Source: Diphasiastrum complanatum (Eukaryota > Streptophyta > Lycopodiopsida > Lycopodiales > Lycopodiaceae). From it: a stretch of DNA of 64,000 bases. The translations under genes were made by a program, and so were the position numbers. The notes beneath the pieces were generated by a model, which saw nothing but the letters and a program-made list of their open reading frames with translations, was not told the origin of the DNA and did not search any database. Shown here piece by piece: positions 9,731 through 20,639 of this stretch (positions are counted from its first letter, which is position 1; the number at the start of each line of letters is the position of its first letter). Where the stretch lies: assembly GCA_029204225.1 (NCBI GenBank), contig CM055103.1:8462965-8526964 (forward strand), read 5' to 3'.

Positions 9731-11313
9731 ATGGCATCTCAGAGAGGATATCTTCTAGAAGCTAGTGAAAGACTAAACACTTCTAATTATTCAATTTGGA
9801 AGTTAAGAATGGAGTCTTTTTTTATTCTCCTGGATGTTATGGATATTGTGCTTGGTGTTGATGAGGAGCCTCAAGCATAGGTTGAAATTCCTAAATATAA
9901 GAAGAGAGCTAGAATGGATCTACATTTCATTAAGATGAATGTATCTAATGAAATTTCGAGAGAGATAGGATCTTGCACTACAGCCAAAGAAGCTTGGGAT
10001 GCACTAAAGACCATCTATGAAGCAAAGAATACTTCTAGAATACTCACTCTTAGAAATCAGATTTTCCAAAGTTTCTAAAGAAGTGAAGAGAGTGCATCTA
10101 ACTATGTTTTGAGAGTTAAAGATTTACATAGAGAGCTTTCTTGTGTTGGTGTTACCATTAACCAAGTTGAGCTAGTTCAAGTCATACTGAATGGCTTGAG
10201 AGATGACTATGATAATCTTGTTCAGTCTTTTGCTATTAAGGAGTTACCTAATCTAGAAACTCTCCAAGGAATTCTTATTTCTGAAGAATCTAGACAAAGC
10301 TATAAACTCTCCAGAATGAACAAACTTGAACATGGTGGAAGTGACAAGGCCCTCTTTGTCAAAGGCAGGCAGAAAGGAAGGAGTAAGAACCAATTCTCTC
10401 AAGCATACAACAAAGCCAAAGCCAAAGATCGAGATCAAGATGGTGAAGAGGATGAAACATCTCATCTCTCTAACTCAAAAACCAAGAAGAAAAAAGTGAA
10501 GTGTTTCTTCTGTGGCAAAAAGGTGCACTATGCCTCTAATTGCTTTAAGAAGAAAAACCAACTCAAGCAAGCTAATCTCTCCAAAGAGATTGAAGAAGAT
10601 TCTATTGCAAGTGATGGACAAGGATCACTTATGGTGTCCAGTTTTTCTTCATCACCTTTCAAGAAAGATGGAGCTTGGTACATAGACAGTGGAGCCTCTT
10701 CACATATGTGCTGTTCAAAGGAGTCATTTGACTCAATCTGACCTTTCAAAGGACTCAAGAGATTATTTACACAGCTAATGATCATGAGTGTCCTATAGAA
10801 GGAATTGGCAACATTCCATTGAAACTTGCTTTTTCAAAAGTTCTTGCACTTTCTAATGTTCTTTTCATTCCAAAACTTACAAAGAACTTAATTAGTGTGG
10901 GAAAGTTGCTTGATAATGGTTGTGATGTAAAGTTCAACTCCAATACTTGTTTTATCAAGAGAAAAGATGAGATCCTTGCTGATGGAACTAGATGTGGTTG
11001 AATTTTTAAGTTGAATTCTTATGAGAATGCAAACCTTTTTAAAGTTGCTTTGTTATCTAAGTGTGGCATAGAAGGTTGGGACATCCTAACTTTACATCTA
11101 TGTCTTCTATGGTTAAGAAGGAGAAGGCTTTTGGTCTTCCAAAATCTCTTTCTAAATATTTCAAGCCTTGTGAGACTTGTGCCATTGCAAAGTCACACAG
11201 AAAGCCATATCAGAAGTCTTTTATAAAGACTACTTATCCATTGGAACTCATACATTCAGATGTACATTTTTCCTCTTCTAAAAGTATTGGTGGTGCAACA
11301 TGTTTTGTCGCCT
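9731..11313 (+). pseudogene. Ty1/copia gag, protease and integrase N-terminus (copia-1, broken)
   Basis: Starts at ATG 9731 with a copia gag of the UBN2/Retrotran_gag_2 type (LNTSNYSIWKLRMES). Stops interrupt it at 9878 (TAG) and 10076 (TAA). A CX2CX4HX4C knuckle (CFFCGKKVHYASNC, about 10503-10545) and a protease motif WYIDSGASSHM (about 10678) follow. The frame is lost at 10739. It reappears as the gag-pre-integrase region (NVLFIPKLTKNLISVGKL) and the integrase HHCC finger (HRRLGHPNF ... CETCAIAKSH, about 11065-11215). Homology ends near 11313, before the integrase core, so RT and RNase H are missing. It is closely related to the gag of copia-2 (15630). Confidence 0.87.
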
Positions 11314-11709
11314 GAGCTACTGATCAATCTCTCCAAGGCGCCCTAAACTGGCCCTTTACAGCTTTGAAAATAGGCTTTTGTGAAGAGAAAAGTGAAATTT
11401 AATAGTGCAAAATCCTTGGCCAAAGGTCTTGTACCTTTTTTTTGGACTTAGCAGCCACTGTATAATTCTTTAGCAAGCCAATCATCTTGATTTGAGGTTG
11501 CCCTACAACAAGCAATCTTTTACTTCAAACCGTTCTTCAATCACAATCACAAATGCCAAGCAGCCTTCCTACGGAATTTCGAACTTCCGTTTAGCTTGCT
11601 TTCAGATTCGGCCGGCAATTCCTTGTCTCTGGTTGGGTGGTTTCTCCACAGTGTGTTATCCCTTTGTGTTTAGGATTTGTAAGCAGGATCTAAGGAGCTT
11701 TCCTTAAAG
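11314..11709 (+). repeat. Possible LTR of gypsy-4
   Basis: Non-coding segment between the broken end of copia-1 and a primer-site-like sequence at 11710. Its boundaries are inferred only from those two landmarks, and no second copy lies in the window to confirm an LTR. Confidence 0.35.
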
Positions 11710-11721
11710 TGGTATTTGAGC
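11710..11721 (+). other. Primer-binding-site-like sequence, gypsy-4
   Basis: TGGTATTTGAGC differs at two positions from the initiator-tRNA-Met primer site TGGTATCAGAGC used by many plant copia and chromovirus elements. A gypsy-type gag lies 1.8 kb downstream, so this may mark the end of its 5' LTR. A chance match is possible. Confidence 0.4.
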
Positions 11722-13491
11722 AAGGCTTACAAGCTTGGAGAGGTGGTGCTTTTCATTGGATCTTGGTGGTATTCAACTAGTATTCTCATCCAAGGAGTGG
11801 AGCAAGGTTTCAAGTTGGTGGATCTTCCCAAATTCAATTTGCATGTTCCATATCTCTCTTAAATTTCATTGTGTTTATGGTGATTTGTGCTAGGAAATCA
11901 ATTTTGGTGTCTTTTCTTGGAGTTTTAGCATGTGTAGCTCAAAATTGGTGAAGGATCTGAAATTTCCAGCAAGTTAATTCACTTTGAAATAGTTGAAATT
12001 CAGTTTGCATATTGGATCTTCCCATGTATTTGGATTCTAGGCTCTTTTGTGGCCAAATTTGGCTTGTTTTCCATGTTTCTGGCACAAAATGGAGGGTATA
12101 ATTCAAAATCTAGCAAGATCAGATCAATTGATGGGTTGTAACTTTGTATTCTAGATTGCATGTGGATTTGGAAAACGTTCTTGCCACTAATTTCCAATTG
12201 TGCATGGTGAAAAAACCAAGAAAGGGCTAAAATTCATGATTTTTGCTTGTTTTTTCATGGAATTGGATGGTAGGAGGTTGCTAAACATCAATTGAAGCTG
12301 GGAATAGATGAATCATACCCTTTTTAAGCTGTCCTAGAAGTTAGAGCTAAGAATTCTAGCAATTGGGTTTGTAGGAAGTCAAAAAGTATCAAAAATTGAT
12401 CAATTTTGGTGAATTTTGGGGATGGATTTCTCTAAATCCATAAAAAAATCATTCTGGATTTTTTCCAGCATGATTTGTATTTCTTTTTACCTTCCCAACA
12501 AGCTATCAGACCTATAAATTGATGGGTTGAGGCTTATGTTTCAATTCCATCAAGTTTGTAGCAATTTTGACTTCTAGAAACCAAGAAATCATGGTTCTCA
12601 GCCCATACTACTTCATAGGATCTGTATGAAGGCTTCATGGAACTCTTTTTGACGATTTAAGACTGTTTGGATCATCAATTTTAGGCTTGGTTGAGTGTTT
12701 GCATGTTTTTTGACAGATTGGTCTAGAAAAAGTGCACCCTCCTACAGCTTAATTGGTTGTTTTGAACTTGCACATGTGAGTCCTAGGTGGCAGGCTGATG
12801 TGGCAAGTGTCTTGTTCACTGGGTCTCCCTCTGTACTGAGCTTTACAACACCCAATTTGGTCTCCTGTAGCCAAAGATATGAGCATCTGAAGTTTTGCAA
12901 TTTTGTGAGCAAAATTGGCAAACTTTCCAATTGTTCTGATTGCATGCATGACATTTTCCTATGTTGAAGTACTGTGCTTGCATGGAATGTCTACATGTGG
13001 TTTCTCTGAGTGATTGACATGCATGGATCGGTTAAATCCATGTTGAGTGGTCATACGCATGTACTCTGACAAGTAGATACAAAACTAGATTTTATAGTTG
13101 ACAATTTTCGTAACACTAAATTTTTACATAGAATTATGCTAAGTAGAAAATCAGTTTAATGTTGCATGTCTTGCATGCTCGATTGACATTTATGAAGTAA
13201 AATTAAAAATTGAACAGTGAATCGAATTTTTGATTTCGATTGCTTAATAACTGACTGTGATTTTTTTATGAATTTTTAGAAAACGTAAAATTTAAAAAAA
13301 AAAAATTAAAAGTGCGAAAACTCAAAAATTTTAGTTTTTTCCAGTTTCTTGTAATATCTATGAAATTGACTAAAAATAGTGATTTGACCATGCTGGAGTC
13401 AAATTCAGTCTGATTTTTGGTCCACAGTACTTCACTATGAGTTAATCAAATTTTAACCAAGTTTAGTAATTTCCAAGATAGATATATCGAG
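11722..13491 (+). other. Non-coding leader, no gene seen
   Basis: About 1.8 kb of AT-rich sequence without a convincing reading frame. It precedes the gypsy-4 gag and is probably that element's long untranslated leader. Open stretches here (for example 12695-12967) show no family motifs. Confidence 0.5.
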
Positions 13492-14181
13492 ATGGTCGAA
13501 GAAACTTCAAATGAAGCTGTAAATCCAGATGCACCATCTTATATGGTGATTTGTAAGTAGTTGAGTACGACACTAAATGACATGAATAATTATAATCAGA
13601 TGAGAGATCAGCAAATGGAGGTTCTTTTGAATCAAGTCAAATTGATGTCTTCACCCAATCTCGGTTTTCAACCGGAGATTTATTCGGACAAAAAGAAGGA
13701 GAAGAAACCTGAGGTCATCGAGGACTGGCTGGCCAAGTGGAGTAGTTACTTCAATCTGCACGATGTTCTTGATGAGAAGAAAATTGAAAGTGTCGTGTTG
13801 TTCTTACGCGGCAAAGCGTCATCGTGGTGGCGAGATTTACCAGTGAAGCCAACTACTTGGGATGCGTTTGTGGAAGTTTTCAAGAAATCTTTTGTAGTAG
13901 CTAATGACGTGGACTACTACCTAAAGTTCATGAACTGCAAGATGGGTACAAAGAGCTTAGACTCTTATATCCAGAAATTCATAGACCTATGGAATAGGGT
14001 TCCATCATTAGATGCGAAGTTGACATTATGGCAGTTTGTCCTAGGTTTGCCAGCGACTATCAGAATGAATAAATGCGAAATGTGTTTCAAAGCCTCGAGG
14101 ATGCGTTTTGGATTGCGAAAGCATATGATTCCACAGTGGCATCATCCAGGAAGCAATTTGCGCAAATTCCAACCACTTTGA
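13492..14181 (+). pseudogene. Ty3/gypsy gag fragment (gypsy-4)
   Basis: ATG at 13492 leads a frame interrupted by TAG at 13558, then open to 14181. The capsid domain is recognisable (EDWLAKWSSYFNLHDV, ASSWWRDL, TTWDAFVEVFKKSF, SLDSYIQKFIDLWNRV), of the Retrotrans_gag family. It is clearly different from gypsy-1/2/3 and closer in style to chromovirus gags. It breaks near 14085-14180, where the frame shifts. It is then cut at 14193 by the copia-2 LTR, so pol is missing. Broken and incomplete. Confidence 0.82.
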
Positions 14182-14193
14182 AAACCAAGAAGG

Positions 14194-15054
14194 TGTTAAA
14201 AATTGTCACTTCTCACTTGAAATTAGTTCATGTAAATATTGATCAAATATTAGAATATGTTGATGATCTGATTTCACACGTGTGGAGCCTGTTCCCACGT
14301 GTGAAAGGATGTACTTTTTATGTTTGTATATATCTAAATTGATTTTGTATCATTCTAGTTAGTGTGAACATGAAATGACTAGTTTTTAGTCAAGTTGACT
14401 AGTCACCTACAAATTAGCTTTTCCTTGCATGTGCATGAGTAAATGCTCCCACATGGCAAGTGGATGTTCACACGTGTGTATAGAGTACTAGAAGATAAGA
14501 GTTGACCATTTTCCTTAGATCCTATTTGGTAGGGAATATTTCTCTATTCTAGGAGACTAGCTTTTTGGATTTTAGTCATATTCTAGAAGGTCAACTATTG
14601 GACAAGGATCAAGGATGGATCAAATGGATAGATCTGAGTGATGTGGCACTCTTCACACATGTGAAGACCTGCTGGACTGTACCAAACTCATGGATGTACT
14701 TGATCCATAAAAGGATTATCATTTTGCTAAGAAGATTGATGAGACTTTTGCACTCTACACTTTTGTGAGGTTCTAGTCATTTGTCGTGTGATTTTTATGT
14801 ATGATTGCTATCTAGTATCATTGTACTTGTTGTTTCAGGTGCAGGTCATACTGTGGACAATACTCCACACGTGTGAGGCCGCTCTCACTAAAAAATGATG
14901 TGTTGATCCATTGCTCTTGCTTAAGTCCAAGTGGAGTGAATCTAGATCAAGATCTAATGTGTAGAACTTGATAGATTCATTGATTAAGCAACCAATAACT
15001 CTCTATGATTGTAAAGTACAATCATTATTGTCCTAAAAATTGTAAAATTTATCA
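14194..15054 (+). repeat. 5' LTR of copia-2
   Basis: 861 bp starting TGTTAAAAATTGTCA and ending TTATCA immediately before a primer site. It carries the palindrome CACACGTGTG at 14275, 14469 and 14866, plus variants at 14295 and 14655. A possible TATA box (CCATAAAAGG) lies near 14706. The left end coincides with loss of the gypsy-4 gag. The 3' LTR at 19549 shares the start and the palindrome but is otherwise strongly diverged. Confidence 0.78.
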
Positions 15055-15066
15055 TGGTATTAGAGC
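15055..15066 (+). other. Initiator tRNA-Met primer site of copia-2
   Basis: TGGTATTAGAGC directly follows the LTR end at 15054 and differs by one base from the usual plant copia primer site TGGTATCAGAGC. It fixes the LTR boundary and the strand. Confidence 0.85.
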
Positions 15067-15629
15067 TAAGTAAGAGAGTGATCATTGAATCATAAATCTT
15101 GTAAAGATCATTGGCAGAATTTGTTTTTGGCCAATACCAGTGAGGGCGAGTTCTTCTAGAGTGATAGCTTGTAATCATTTGGATCAAAAAGACTTGGAGG
15201 CTGTATATGTACTTTTCACACGTGTGAAACCGTACAACAACTTTCAATTCAAGTTACTTTGTGTTTGTTGGTCCCAAAATCACAATACTAGTTCATTTTT
15301 AGTGCTTTTTGAAGCATAGTATTGATCTAGATTCATTCTAGCTAATGCCTATGACCAAACAGTGCTTTGGATCATTGAAGCATTTTTTTTTAGAGTCTAA
15401 GATCAGATCTTAGAGGCTGATTTGTTCATATCCTTAGTTGAAGTGAAATCTCTAAAAAAAGTGTAAAGCAATTTTTTTTGTGAGAGTGAAGGCTAGGAAT
15501 TTTTGGAAAGATCTTTGAGTATCATTCAAGTTTGTGTGCTAGTTTGATAGAGACAAGCCTATAGGCATTCTTGTAAGCTTTAGGCCTTTTCATAGATCTT
15601 TTGTGATTTTAAAAAGCATTCATTCTAAA
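15067..15629 (+). other. Leader of copia-2
   Basis: Untranslated stretch between primer site and gag start. Another perfect CACACGTGTG palindrome lies at 15217-15226, within TTTTCACACGTGTGAAA. No other feature is seen. Confidence 0.6.
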
Positions 15630-16405
15630 ATGCCATCCATGGGTGGATATTTGATGGAATCAAGTGAGAGACTCACTTCCACAAATTATTCCATTTGGAA
15701 AGTGAGAATGGAATCACTCCTAGTGATCCATGATCTATATGATATAGTTCAAGGAGTAGAGGAAGAGCCTCAAACTCCCCAAGAACCAGCCAAATACAAG
15801 AAGAGAGCAAGATTAGCTCTACATTGCATAAAGTTAAATGTATGCAATGACCTCTTGAAAGAGGTGTCCTTTTGTACCTCATCCAAAGAGGCTTGGGATT
15901 CATTAAAGAGCATTTATGAATCCAACAATACTTTAAGAATCCTCATGCTAAGAAATCAAGTTTTCCAAAGCATGAAAGAAAGTGGAGAGAGTGGACAAGA
16001 GTATGTCCTTAGGATCAAATCTCTTAACAAGGAGTTAAGTGCAATAGGAGAGAAGATCCAAGATCAAGAACTAGTACAAATCATTTTGAATGGTCTAGGT
16101 GATGAGTTCACAAACTTATTCCAATCATTTGCCATTCAAGTGCTCTCTTCCATCCATTGAAAAGTTGCACAATGTTCTTGTGGCCGAGGAGAGTAGGCTT
16201 CTACACCTCAAGACAAGAATGGTTATCATGTCACTTAATGGAGGAGAGGAGAAAGCTAACTTTACATCTAAAGGTAAGAAGAAGCAAAATCCATTCAAGA
16301 AAAATCAAGGCAAGGAGGCCGAGATGAAGAATGGAGGATCTACCTCCAAAGGCAAAGTGAAGAACAAGGCAAAAATAAAGTGTTTCTTTTGTGGGAAGAA
16401 AGAAT
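15630..16405 (+). pseudogene. Ty1/copia gag (copia-2, frameshifted and cut in the zinc knuckle)
   Basis: ATG at 15630 starts a UBN2-type gag (LTSTNYSIWKVRMESLL, EAWDSLKSIYESNNT, LVQIILNGLGDEF) closely related to copia-1. The frame shifts near 16140 and continues in the next frame through a Lys-rich tail to CFFCGKK at about 16380-16402, the first half of a CX2CX4HX4C knuckle. There it stops abruptly: the His and last Cys, the linker, and the whole protease (the WYIDSGAS region present in copia-1) are absent. RT sequence begins instead. Confidence 0.85.
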
Positions 16406-16502
16406 GCATTAGAAGATAATCATACTTGGAATCTTGTAAATCTTCCAAGAGGAAAGAAACCACTTACATGTAAGTGGATTTATAGAATTAAGTACAATCA
16501 AG
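16405..16502 (+). pseudogene. RT N-terminal fragment, out of frame with the downstream ORF
   Basis: Encodes the start of a copia RT (HTWNLVNLPRGKK, CKWIYRIKYNQDG, YKARLVAKG), the last words reading on to about 16540. It then falls out of frame by a probable one-base change near 16541; the downstream frame continues with GLDYEETFA. It is therefore the upstream part of the RT fragment that forms residues 1-93 of the chimeric ORF. Confidence 0.8.
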
Positions 16503-19500
16503 ATGGATCTATTAGTAAGTACAAAGCTAGGCTTGTTGCTAAGGGTTCAAATAAAAGGATTGGATTATGAAGAAACATTTGCACTTGTAGCTAAGCTTGT
16601 AACTATTAGATTAATCATTTGCATTGCTCCTTTGTTCAAATGGGATCTCTACCAAATGGATGTGACAAATGCCTTCTTGAATGGCTTCTTAGAAGAGGAA
16701 ATCTACATGATGCAACCCGAGGGCTTCATCAAGGTTGGTGAGGAGCAAAAGGTGTGCTACTTAAGGAAGAGCCTATATGGAGATGCATGTTTGATAAGTA
16801 AATGTGGATCCTTGATTGCTCAAGGTAGGAGGCATGGTAAACTTTTCAAGCTTGATGCATGTGTGATCTCTAATCATGAAGGATGTATGGCTAGGGAGCA
16901 ATTGACAAACCAAGAAGTTTGGCACAAGAGGTTGGGCCATCCCAACTTCAAATCTTTGGAGGTAATGGCAAAGAAAGAGCTTGTTCTTGGTCTCCCTAAA
17001 AGTCTTGTTGCAAACAATAGTGTTTGTGAACATTGTGCCTTGTCCAAATCTCATAGACTTGCTTATTCTAGATCTACTTCTAGATCTAAAGAAGCTTTTC
17101 AACTTGTGCATTCTGATATTCATTCTTCTAGTACAACTAGCAATGGTGGGGCAAAGATGTATGCAACTTTCATTGATGACTTTAGTAGGTATACTTGGAT
17201 CTATCTTCTTAAAAGTAAGGATGAAGTGTTTGCTGCATTTGTCAAGTTCAAGAATGAAATGGAAAACCAATTCAATACAAAGATCAAATGCTTAAGATCT
17301 GATAATGGAGGGGAATACACCTCAAATAGGTTCAAAGACTTTTGTATAGCACATGGGATTAAGAGGGAGATGTCTAGTCCTAGGACTCCACAACAGAATG
17401 GAGTGGCCGAGAGGAAGAATAGAACCCTTTGTGAATGTGCCAAGGCAATGAGACTACATGCTAATCTTGCTAAGTCTTTTTGGGGGGAAGCTTTAGCATG
17501 TGCTAACTATCTATGTAATAGATGGACAAGTGCTTCCTTGGATGGTAAAACTCCTCATGAGGTTCTTTATGGTAGAAGGCCGAGTGTCAAGCATTGTAGG
17601 ATCTTTGGATGTACATGTTTTGTCAATATCACACTTGATGATAGAACTAAAGAAGATCCTTCATCAAAGAAGGGTGTGTTTGTTGGCTATAGTGAAGTAA
17701 GCAAGGCTTACAAAGTGTACATTCCTTCTACAAAGAAAGTTGTCATAAGTAGGGATGTCATCTTTCATGAAGAGAATGTTTCCAATGTTGTTGATGTTGA
17801 TGTTGATGTGCCTACTAATCATCATGATGTGCAAGATGTCTTGGATGAAGATGGAGATGCCACTTCAAAGCAAACTTCAAGGAAGACTCAAAGGCAAAGG
17901 GCTAAGCCATCAAGGCTAACCTATGATGAAAAAGGAAAGCAAGTGGTGGACAACTCTAACCTTGCTTTTCTTACCTCTTTTGATGAACCAACTTGTGTAG
18001 GTGAAGCAATTCAAAAGAAGGAATGGATCCAAGCCATGGATCATGAGCATCAAGCACTCATCAAAAGCAACACATGGAGGTTGGTAAAGCTTCCAAAGGA
18101 CAAGAAGGCAATTGGTTGTAAGTGGATCTTCAAGATCAAGACAAATCAAGATGGATCAATCAACAAGTACAAGGCAAGGTTGGTGGCAAAGGGGTATGCT
18201 CAAGAATATGGTATTGACTATGATGAGACCTTTGCACCCGTGGCAAAGATGGTAACTATTCGAATCCTAATCTCTCTTGCAACTCTTTATGATTGGGATA
18301 TGTGGCAAATGGATGTTACTAATGCCTTCTTGAATGGTGATCTTGAAGAAGATATTTACATGGAGCAACCCGAGGGCTATGTTTCACATGATGAGCCTAA
18401 TCATGTGTGCTATCTCCAAAAGAGTTTGTATGGGCTAAAGCAAGCACCAAGGAGTTGGTATGCTAAGCTCAATTCCTTCTTACTTTCTCAAAACTTTGTT
18501 ATGAGTGAGTATGATCATTCTCTCTACTTTAGATTTAATGAAAATGATATCACTTTACTTTTGATCTATGTTGATGACATTATCTTAAGTGGTGGTAACA
18601 ATCTAGATATAGATGAAATCAAGATGGCACTCAAAAGAGAGTTTGAAATTCAAGATCTTGGTAAACTTCATTATATCTTAGGAATAGAGATTATTAGAAC
18701 TTCTAAATCTACATTCATATGTCAAGAAAAGTATGTTAACTCTATTCTAAAAAGGTTTCATATGGAAGATTGTAAAGTTGTTTCTACTCCTATGGAATCA
18801 AATGTAAAACTAACTACAAGAAGTAATGAAAGATCCTTCAAGGACATTACTCTCTATAGAAAGCTAATAGGATCTCTTATATGGTTAACCATCACAAGAC
18901 CTGATCTAAGCTTTGTGGTTGGTAAACTAAGTCAATTTATGCAAGATCCTAGTGAGGCTCATTGGAAGCTAGGAAAGAGAGTACTTAGATACATCTCGGG
19001 ATCTAGAGATTTTGGCATCTTGTATGGAGGTACTACACCTAACCTTTGTGGATTTTCAGATTCAGATTTTGCAGGTGATCAAATGGATAGGAAGTCAACA
19101 AGTGCCTTTGCAATCTATCTTGGAGATGGAGTGGTCTCATGGCTATCAAAGAAGCAACCAACTATCTCTCTATCTTCCACCGAAGCCGAGTACAAGGCAT
19201 TAACAACATGCACCAAGGAGATTCTTTGGATCAAGAGGATGTTATTGGATCTTCACTTGCTGGAACCAGAGAAGACTCCAATCATACTTTGTGATAACCT
19301 TTCAGCCCAAAGCTTGGCAAGCAATCCTATTTTTCATGCAAGGAGCAAGCACATTGAGATTGCTCACCATTTTGTGAGAGATCAAGTCATTGCCAAAGAG
19401 GTGGAGCTTCAACATGTCTCTTCAAAGGAGTGTGTGGCTGATATCTTCACCAAACCATTGGGAAAGGACCTATATTTAATGCATAGATCTAATCTTGGAA

Positions 19501-19508
19501 TGTGCTGA
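16503..19508 (+). CDS. Chimeric copia polyprotein: extra RT fragment + integrase + RT + RNase H
   Basis: A 1001-residue open frame. Residues about 20-93 are an RT piece (QMDVTNAFLNG, D53) ending at SLYG, joined directly (about 16782) to the gag-pre-integrase region. Integrase follows: HHCC finger H141/H146/C175/C178 and catalytic D205, D267, E303 with the usual 35-residue D-E gap. A second, complete RT follows from about residue 520 (QMDVTNAFLNG with D604; YVDD at 689-692), then RNase H (SDSDFAGD near 852, STEAEY near 893, CDN near 930) and the C-terminal VADIFTKPLGK. Integrase, RT and RNase H look intact. There is no aspartic protease, so self-processing would fail. ATG 16503 may not be a real start. 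The fusion probably arose by template switching. Confidence 0.88.
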   Translation: MDLLVSTKLGLLLRVQIKGLDYEETFALVAKLVTIRLIICIAPLFKWDLYQMDVTNAFLNGFLEEEIYMMQPEGFIKVGEEQKVCYLRKSLYGDACLISKCGSLIAQGRRHGKLFKLDACVISNHEGCMAREQLTNQEVWHKRLGHPNFKSLEVMAKKELVLGLPKSLVANNSVCEHCALSKSHRLAYSRSTSRSKEAFQLVHSDIHSSSTTSNGGAKMYATFIDDFSRYTWIYLLKSKDEVFAAFVKFKNEMENQFNTKIKCLRSDNGGEYTSNRFKDFCIAHGIKREMSSPRTPQQNGVAERKNRTLCECAKAMRLHANLAKSFWGEALACANYLCNRWTSASLDGKTPHEVLYGRRPSVKHCRIFGCTCFVNITLDDRTKEDPSSKKGVFVGYSEVSKAYKVYIPSTKKVVISRDVIFHEENVSNVVDVDVDVPTNHHDVQDVLDEDGDATSKQTSRKTQRQRAKPSRLTYDEKGKQVVDNSNLAFLTSFDEPTCVGEAIQKKEWIQAMDHEHQALIKSNTWRLVKLPKDKKAIGCKWIFKIKTNQDGSINKYKARLVAKGYAQEYGIDYDETFAPVAKMVTIRILISLATLYDWDMWQMDVTNAFLNGDLEEDIYMEQPEGYVSHDEPNHVCYLQKSLYGLKQAPRSWYAKLNSFLLSQNFVMSEYDHSLYFRFNENDITLLLIYVDDIILSGGNNLDIDEIKMALKREFEIQDLGKLHYILGIEIIRTSKSTFICQEKYVNSILKRFHMEDCKVVSTPMESNVKLTTRSNERSFKDITLYRKLIGSLIWLTITRPDLSFVVGKLSQFMQDPSEAHWKLGKRVLRYISGSRDFGILYGGTTPNLCGFSDSDFAGDQMDRKSTSAFAIYLGDGVVSWLSKKQPTISLSSTEAEYKALTTCTKEILWIKRMLLDLHLLEPEKTPIILCDNLSAQSLASNPIFHARSKHIEIAHHFVRDQVIAKEVELQHVSSKECVADIFTKPLGKDLYLMHRSNLGMC

Positions 19509-19536
19509 AAGACTATGTTGAAACTAGCATCCAATG

Positions 19537-19548
19537 TTGAAGAGGGAG
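19537..19548 (+). other. Polypurine tract of copia-2
   Basis: TTGAAGAGGGAG lies directly before TGTGAAAATTG at 19549, the expected position for second-strand priming next to a 3' LTR. It resembles known copia tracts. Confidence 0.78.
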
Positions 19549-20202
19549 TGTGAAAATTGTCAACATTTCCTAGCTAGTTTGAGGCCTAAATTGGCTAAAA
19601 TAGTAAATAGTTTTGGTTCTGGAGTTTCACACGTGTGAACCAGGCCACAATGTTTGTATTTACTGTATTTTTTCAGTATGATGAAGTGTCAAACTTCATA
19701 CCCTTCAAAATGAGACCATTTTGATGTATTTTGGTCATATAAGCCATTTTTAGCTATTTTTCCTATATAGGGAATATCTAGGGTCAAGTACCTTCTAGAG
19801 AGAGGAGAGAGAGTCATCTTCCTCATCCATAAATAGTAGGGAAGTCGTGGAGAACAGGTTGGAGAAACCTTTTGTATGCTTCATTGAGATCAATAGATCA
19901 TTGTCATTGTTTCTTCCTCCATTGAGAGCATTGTTGTGTGTATTGTCTTCAAGCTATTGTGTATGATCTTAGGTGCTTTCCAAAAGTGGTAGGCTGATGT
20001 ATTATGGACTGTATAATGCTATTTTGGGCCGCACTTGATGTTTATGGAAGTTTCCATTTGTGATAAATGCTTTTTGATCAAGTTCTTTGCATTCTAGGTA
20101 GCATAGAATGTGTTGCCAATTCCTAGCTTATGTAGTTTGGAATGCAAGCATTCAAGCCAATGATCTTGGAGTTTAGATCCACTTAGGATCTGTATTTTTC
20201 AC
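19549..20202 (+). repeat. 3' LTR of copia-2 (right end uncertain)
   Basis: Begins TGTGAAAATTGTCA after the polypurine tract and carries CACACGTGTG at 19628-19637. TATA-like words occur near 19769 (CCTATATAGGG) and 19829 (CCATAAATAG). The last recognisable candidate end is ...TTTTTCACA at about 20202. It does not align end to end with the 5' LTR at 14194, so the two halves of copia-2 may derive from different subfamilies. Confidence 0.65.
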
Positions 20203-20630
20203 AATGACCGCCGCGGAGTACAAGCAAGGTTACGATCATGGATATGTCGGCCTTAAGGCTTTTATGGAATCCCATGGATTGTTTCCAATCGTAAACTCTT
20301 AACCTTTATTGTTTTGTGATTGTTTACTTTGTGGTTTACAAGTAAGTTTAATCCCAATTTAATTAAATCTTTGATTCTATTTTGTAGAGAGGCTCTACAA
20401 CTTCAAGTGTTCGTGATGTGGAAGAAAATGTGGAGAGAACGTGGAAGAGTACGTGAATGAGAGCGAAGGGGAGTTTGAAGATGTGGACACCAATGTACAC
20501 CTACAAGATGAAGGAGGCGAGGAGGGAGGAAGTGATGATGAGTAGAGGTTTTTAAAATAAATGTAAGGCCTTGTAGAAGGCAATGTAGGAAGAGAGAATT
20601 TATTCTCTCATCAATGTACTTGTTTTTAAA
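20203..20630 (+). other. Exon-like pair, unrecognised
   Basis: A 32-codon frame from ATG 20204 (AAEYKQGYDHGYVGLKAF) ends at 20302. After a possible acceptor (TTTTGTAG, about 20388) an acidic frame ends in EEGGSDDE at about 20543. They could be two pieces of one gene or of an element's internal region. I recognise neither, and no supporting motif is present. Confidence 0.25.
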
Positions 20631-20639
20631 TCAATCAAT

